Shown here: one piece after another, positions 14,099-16,319 of the stretch
Numbering within the stretch: the stretch's first letter is position 1
Layout: each line of letters starts with the position of its first letter
Source: an uncultured Methylococcaceae bacterium
GTDB taxonomy: Bacteria > Pseudomonadota > Gammaproteobacteria > Methylococcales > Methylomonadaceae
Direction of reading: 5' to 3'
Length of the DNA: 16,319 bases
Assembly: GCA_903903365.1 (NCBI GenBank)
Contig: CAIUYS010000214.1
Coordinates: 1-16,319, forward strand
Notes under the pieces: model-generated
The model's input: the letters and a program-made list of their open reading frames with translations, nothing else
Told to the model about the DNA's origin: nothing
Databases searched by the model: none
Translations under genes and position numbers: made by a program

Positions 14099-15535
14099 TT
14101 ATGCTCTGCCTTGATCGTTTAGGCCGCCAAGGGTATTGCCAAAATTAAACAACCAGGTTATTCGCTTTGGCCTGGAGACCGCGGAGGAAAAGACAACAAA
14201 AACAGGAATAGCTAACGCCTTTGAAATATCAAAAGCAGATCGCACCCGACGATCCATCAATTCTGCCAATAGCGCAGAGCCAACACCTAACATGCTGCCA
14301 AGAAAAACCGACAAAACCATATTCAATAGCACTTTTGGCTTGGCGTGTTTTTGCGGGGGAAGGGCGGGATTAAGGATAGAGATATCGGTTTGGCTAATCT
14401 CGCTTTCCATGCGGGTTTGTACAGCACGCTGGGTGGCGGTATCGTATGCCCGCTGTGCGTTTTCCACCTCACGTTTAAACACCGCCATTTCATCATGCTG
14501 CTTTTTCAGTTCCAGCACTTTAGCTTTCTGTTCAGCCAGGACATTGGCTACTATTTTGTCATGTTGGCTAGAGGAAGCAACTCCACTAGTGATACTGTTT
14601 AGCACCATTTTTATTTCAGACTGAATTCTTTGTTGCAGGCTGTTAACTTCGGCTTTTGCTTGCTTGTATTGCGGGTGATTTATATCAACCCGCTTGGACA
14701 ATTCGGCAAAACTAGCCTCTGCCCGCGCCAATTCCGATTTAAGTGTTTCAATCAAAGTGCTGCTCAATACCTCCTGAAACGACTCCAAAGAGCTGCCTTG
14801 TTTAACAGTGGCCATCAGCACATCTTTTCTGGATTGCATTTCGTTGGTGCGAGCCTGGCTTTCCATCAACTGCCTTGATAGCTCAGTCAGGCGGGCGTTT
14901 TCCAGGTCAAGACGGTCATCAGTCGCGACGATACCATGTTGCTGTTGATAGGTTGATAGTGCCGACTGCGCACTCTCCAAATGCTCTCGCAACGAAACCA
15001 TCTTTGCGTCGAACCAATCGGCAATCAATTTTGCTGATTGGGCACGTAATTCGATGCTGGTTTGTATGTAGGCATCGGCAAAGGCATTGGCAATATTTGC
15101 GGCTAATTGCGGATCGATAGAGGTAAAATCAATCTGTATAAGGCTGCTCTCGCGTGAAGGAATAATTTCCAGTTTTTTCAGTAATAAATCAGCTGTCCAG
15201 TCCCTGATATCGCCAGTGCTCTTGGCTTTAGCAAAGTCTTTCTGGTTTTCCGGGTTGTCGTTGAGGTTAAGTGTTTCCACCACTTTGCGTGCTACATTAT
15301 GGCTGGCAATCATATCGACTTGCGTCGCCATATAGCCCGGCATTAGTTGTACCGGCAAGGTCAGGCCTGTCACCGGATTAATACTGCGTTGATCAACCAC
15401 TATTGAAGTCTTGGCAACGTATTGTTTAGGTAACAATAAACTAACAACCAAGGTTGTGATTACCGTTATCATCAAAGATGACAGGACAAGCCATTTTCGT
15501 GACCATAGGATATTAATAAATTGATGAAAATTCAT
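14099..15535 (-). CDS. epsF: Chain-length determinant protein EpsF (Wzz/PCP family)
   Basis: This 478-residue inner-membrane polysaccharide co-polymerase sets EPS chain length and links the synthesis machinery to the export channel. Order of parts: a short cytoplasmic MNFHQFINILWSRKW, TM1 (~15-37), the Wzz domain with SIVVDQRSINPV, and a long periplasmic helical region with coiled-coil character (~170-370). Then come a GNVR-like segment and the Pro-rich PALPPQKHAKP before TM2 (~402-424), and finally a cytoplasmic tail of ~50 residues. It has no kinase domain; that is supplied by epsG immediately downstream. I chose ATG 15535 because GGAA lies six bases upstream and the protein then begins with the family's MNFxQF. 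A longer frame reaching 15619 would overlap the epsE stop and adds unconserved sequence. It lies 74 bases after epsE. Confidence 0.9.
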   Translation of the reverse strand: MNFHQFINILWSRKWLVLSSLMITVITTLVVSLLLPKQYVAKTSIVVDQRSINPVTGLTLPVQLMPGYMATQVDMIASHNVARKVVETLNLNDNPENQKDFAKAKSTGDIRDWTADLLLKKLEIIPSRESSLIQIDFTSIDPQLAANIANAFADAYIQTSIELRAQSAKLIADWFDAKMVSLREHLESAQSALSTYQQQHGIVATDDRLDLENARLTELSRQLMESQARTNEMQSRKDVLMATVKQGSSLESFQEVLSSTLIETLKSELARAEASFAELSKRVDINHPQYKQAKAEVNSLQQRIQSEIKMVLNSITSGVASSSQHDKIVANVLAEQKAKVLELKKQHDEMAVFKREVENAQRAYDTATQRAVQTRMESEISQTDISILNPALPPQKHAKPKVLLNMVLSVFLGSMLGVGSALLAELMDRRVRSAFDISKALAIPVFVVFSSAVSRPKRITWLFNFGNTLGGLNDQGRA

Positions 15536-15609
15536 GCTGTTCCGTTGTTTTATTGACTCAAATTGGGTAACTGATAATGGCCATATAAATTTTTCAGGTG
15601 TTGCAATCG

Positions 15610-16319
15610 TTAAAACCAACGCTCGCCAACATAAACCACATCATCTTTTAATACGGCGTCTCCCAACTCCGCATCAATTTCCCGCAAAGCGCTGCTACTG
15701 TCCTTGCGTTTTATAACAATACCGTTTTCCGTTCCACGTAATGTAAGACCCCCACCAATCGACAACGCTTTCACCACCGAAACCTCAGGTTCAATGCGAT
15801 AACCGCCCGGATGTTGAACTTCCCCATAAATATAAAACATGGGGGCCTTGGGCACATATACCATGTCACCTTTCTGCATCTTAAATGGCGTGACGTTTTC
15901 GGCATTTTCCAAATAAATCTGCAAATTCAGTTCCTGCTTTTTGGGCTTGCCATTGACCTCGCGGGTCACCACCACCTTACTGTCACCCATTTCGTTAATA
16001 CCTCCGGCCATGGCAATTAAGTCGACTATTGAACTATCGGAATTAAGCGGATAACGACCCGGGTTTTTGACATACCCCAGCACTGAAACCTGTTGGCTCA
16101 CATGCTCCAACACCGTGACAGTGACTTGGGCATCCTGAATAAAGCCGCCATCGATTAGACGCGCGGCAATTGTTTTCTCCAGTTCCATACTGGATTTGCT
16201 GCTTGCATCCACTTCACCGATCAGCGGAATGGAAATGTGACCTTCGGCTGACACGCGGGTTTCAGTTTTTAAATCCTCGTAACCGTACACAGAGATTCGC
16301 AAAACATCATCCGGACCAA
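15610..16319 (-). CDS. epsE: Polysaccharide export protein EpsE (copy 2, 5' end outside window)
   Basis: This is the C-terminal ~235 residues of a Wza-like export channel protein; comparison with copy 1 puts the full length near 270. From the window edge it reads GPDDVLRISVYGYEDLK (Poly_export), then two SLBB repeats: VSVLGYVKNPGRYPL ... IVDLIAMAGGI, and MFYIYGEVQHPGGYRIEPEV ... ALSIGGG. It ends DDVVYVGERWF. These proteins form an outer-membrane ring through which the polymer leaves, docking on the EpsF/EpsG complex. The frame is intact throughout, in contrast to copy 1 at 1-1071. The signal peptide and promoter lie beyond the right edge. It is followed at 74 bases by epsF and is the first eps gene visible in this operon. 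Confidence 0.9.
   Translation of the reverse strand, partial: GPDDVLRISVYGYEDLKTETRVSAEGHISIPLIGEVDASSKSSMELEKTIAARLIDGGFIQDAQVTVTVLEHVSQQVSVLGYVKNPGRYPLNSDSSIVDLIAMAGGINEMGDSKVVVTREVNGKPKKQELNLQIYLENAENVTPFKMQKGDMVYVPKAPMFYIYGEVQHPGGYRIEPEVSVVKALSIGGGLTLRGTENGIVIKRKDSSSALREIDAELGDAVLKDDVVYVGERWF

Noticed and set aside
14136..15335. Plus-strand frames opposite epsF
   Set aside because: Antisense shadows of a clearly coding gene with composition dictated by the real frame.

Overview
The window looks like a Gram-negative, probably gammaproteobacterial, genome of moderate GC. Its most coherent content is an EpsE/EpsF/EpsG/EpsL exopolysaccharide set. That architecture is best known from methylotrophs and methanotrophs (Methylobacillus, Methylococcales). 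A DUF1566 fragment of a style common in methanotrophs agrees, but the taxonomic call is an inference from gene content only.

Layout. (1) 1-1071, minus strand: a second copy of epsE, broken by a ~277-bp non-coding insertion (about 380-656) rich in hairpins. (2) 1072-3636: a graveyard of remnants and small repeats. It holds the 3' end of a hexapeptide acetyltransferase, a palindrome, the 3' part of a DUF1566 gene, a tyrosine-recombinase pseudogene with two frameshifts and a nonsense codon, two inverted copies of a 27-bp core each followed by a different palindrome, and a 170-bp MITE-like element with ~30-bp terminal inverted repeats. (3) 3637-5547, plus strand: a secreted HAF-repeat (GQV-repeat) protein. 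(4) 5548-5959: an intergenic stretch with what looks like one end of an IS21-family element. (5) 5960-6670, plus: a PAP2-type membrane phosphatase, then an unexplained coding-like fragment. (6) 6889-16319, minus strand: the exopolysaccharide locus. In transcription order it reads epsE (5' end outside the window), epsF, epsG, a short epsD-like remnant, epsL, a ~0.6-kb non-genic gap with another coding remnant, a Wzy/O-antigen-ligase-like polymerase, a GT4 glycosyltransferase and a Wzx-type flippase.

How the genes work together (inferred from families): the glycosyltransferase helps build a lipid-linked repeat unit. The flippase moves it across the inner membrane and the Wzy-like protein polymerises it. 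EpsF (Wzz-like) with the cytoplasmic kinase EpsG controls chain length, and EpsE (Wza-like) with EpsL exports the polymer through the outer membrane. The PAP2 protein could recycle the polyprenyl carrier. No initiating sugar transferase and no exosortase are visible here.

Main oddity: both ends of the window lie inside copies of the same epsE gene in the same orientation, about 15.6 kb apart. The accessory genes between them are thus bracketed by direct repeats, and the left copy may head a second, disrupted eps operon lying off the left edge.
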